This document shows positions 5,509 to 5,693 of a stretch of 5,693 nucleotides of DNA, piece by piece; the first letter of the stretch is position 1, and each line of letters opens with the position of its first letter. The notes below the pieces were generated by a model. That model saw only the letters and a program-made list of their open reading frames with translations, did not search any database and was not told the DNA's origin. Source of the DNA: Porphyromonadaceae bacterium (GTDB lineage: Bacteria; Bacteroidota; Bacteroidia; Bacteroidales; Paludibacteraceae); NCBI GenBank assembly GCA_905372605.1, contig CAJPPQ010000077.1, forward strand, positions 1-5,693. Reading direction: 5' to 3'. The translations under genes and the position numbers were made by a program.

Positions 5509-5693
5509 TCAGTTCTTACTCTTCAGGGCAACCTCTCGTCCGAGACTGTAGAAGCGGTTGTAATCGTCGTCGCCCTGCATAGTGTATTTCACCTCGATGG
5601 GGTCTACGACATCGTACTTCATCCTCTGTCCGAATTCGTTGAGGAGCTTTACAGCCTGCCCTGCCCAAGTAAACGAACCGAACGCCGCAAAGA
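5509..5693 (-). CDS. C-terminal end of probable FprA-family flavodiiron protein, partial
   Basis: The last 60 codons and a TGA stop at 5511-5509 are visible; the gene runs off the right edge. The peptide begins FAAFGSFTWAGQAVKLLNEF. The pattern A-A-F-G-S-[YF]-x-W-[AS]-G-x-A-V-K is the C-terminal part of the flavodoxin-like FMN domain of A-type flavoproteins (FprA, flavodiiron proteins), around the last FMN-binding loop. Those enzymes pair an N-terminal metallo-beta-lactamase-like di-iron domain with this FMN domain and reduce O2 to water, or NO to N2O, protecting anaerobes. The di-iron domain would lie upstream of the window and cannot be checked. After this motif comes a 40-residue tail with little to identify it. 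Another flavodoxin-fold protein is possible but fits less well. An oxygen-scavenging enzyme would suit an anaerobic Bacteroidales host. Confidence 0.72.
   Translation of the reverse strand, partial: FAAFGSFTWAGQAVKLLNEFGQRMKYDVVDPIEVKYTMQGDDDYNRFYSLGREVALKSKN

Noticed and set aside
1..5693. Mobile elements, CRISPR arrays, tRNA or rRNA genes, defence or toxin systems
   Set aside because: I see no transposase, integrase, regular spaced repeats, cloverleaf sequence or defence-gene motif; the genes are core housekeeping types.

Overview
This window looks like an ordinary chromosomal segment from a member of the Bacteroidota, most likely Bacteroidales. Four intergenic starts carry the TAnnTTTG -7 box typical of that phylum. 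Shine-Dalgarno sequences are weak or absent. The S16 ribosomal protein has a long Ala/Lys/Glu-rich tail, and there is a tiny acidic lipoprotein of a kind common in these bacteria. I see no mobile element, CRISPR array, tRNA, rRNA or phage gene.

Layout, left to right. Bases 1-58 hold the last 18 codons of a plus-strand gene, probably kbl, followed by a hairpin terminator. rpsP (282-836, minus) stands alone with its own promoter and terminator. A 347-bp gene-free interval (837-1183) carries divergent promoters for rpsP and for a 59-residue lipoprotein gene (1184-1363, plus). A terminator at 1393-1424, usable from both sides, separates that gene from a convergent minus-strand group read in the order cdsA, dacB, birA (4527 down to 1448). 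These encode CDP-diacylglycerol synthase, a PBP4-type D-Ala-D-Ala carboxypeptidase/endopeptidase and biotin protein ligase; dacB and birA overlap by 20 bp. A 194-bp divergent promoter region separates cdsA from a plus-strand fabG-type ketoreductase (4722-5450). A second two-way terminator (5450-5480) lies between fabG and the tail of a minus-strand gene, probably an FprA-type flavodiiron protein (5509-5693).

Functionally, the minus-strand group serves the cell envelope: phospholipid precursor synthesis, peptidoglycan trimming, and biotinylation, which acetyl-CoA carboxylase needs to make malonyl-CoA. The ketoreductase acts on acyl-carrier-protein-bound chains. It resembles, from memory, the paralogues found in aryl polyene or dialkylresorcinol clusters more than housekeeping FabG, and it has Thr at a position that is normally a conserved Asn.

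No undescribed multi-gene system is apparent. The points most worth a second look are the variant ketoreductase, the near-identical extended promoters of rpsP and cdsA, and the repeats in front of the lipoprotein gene.
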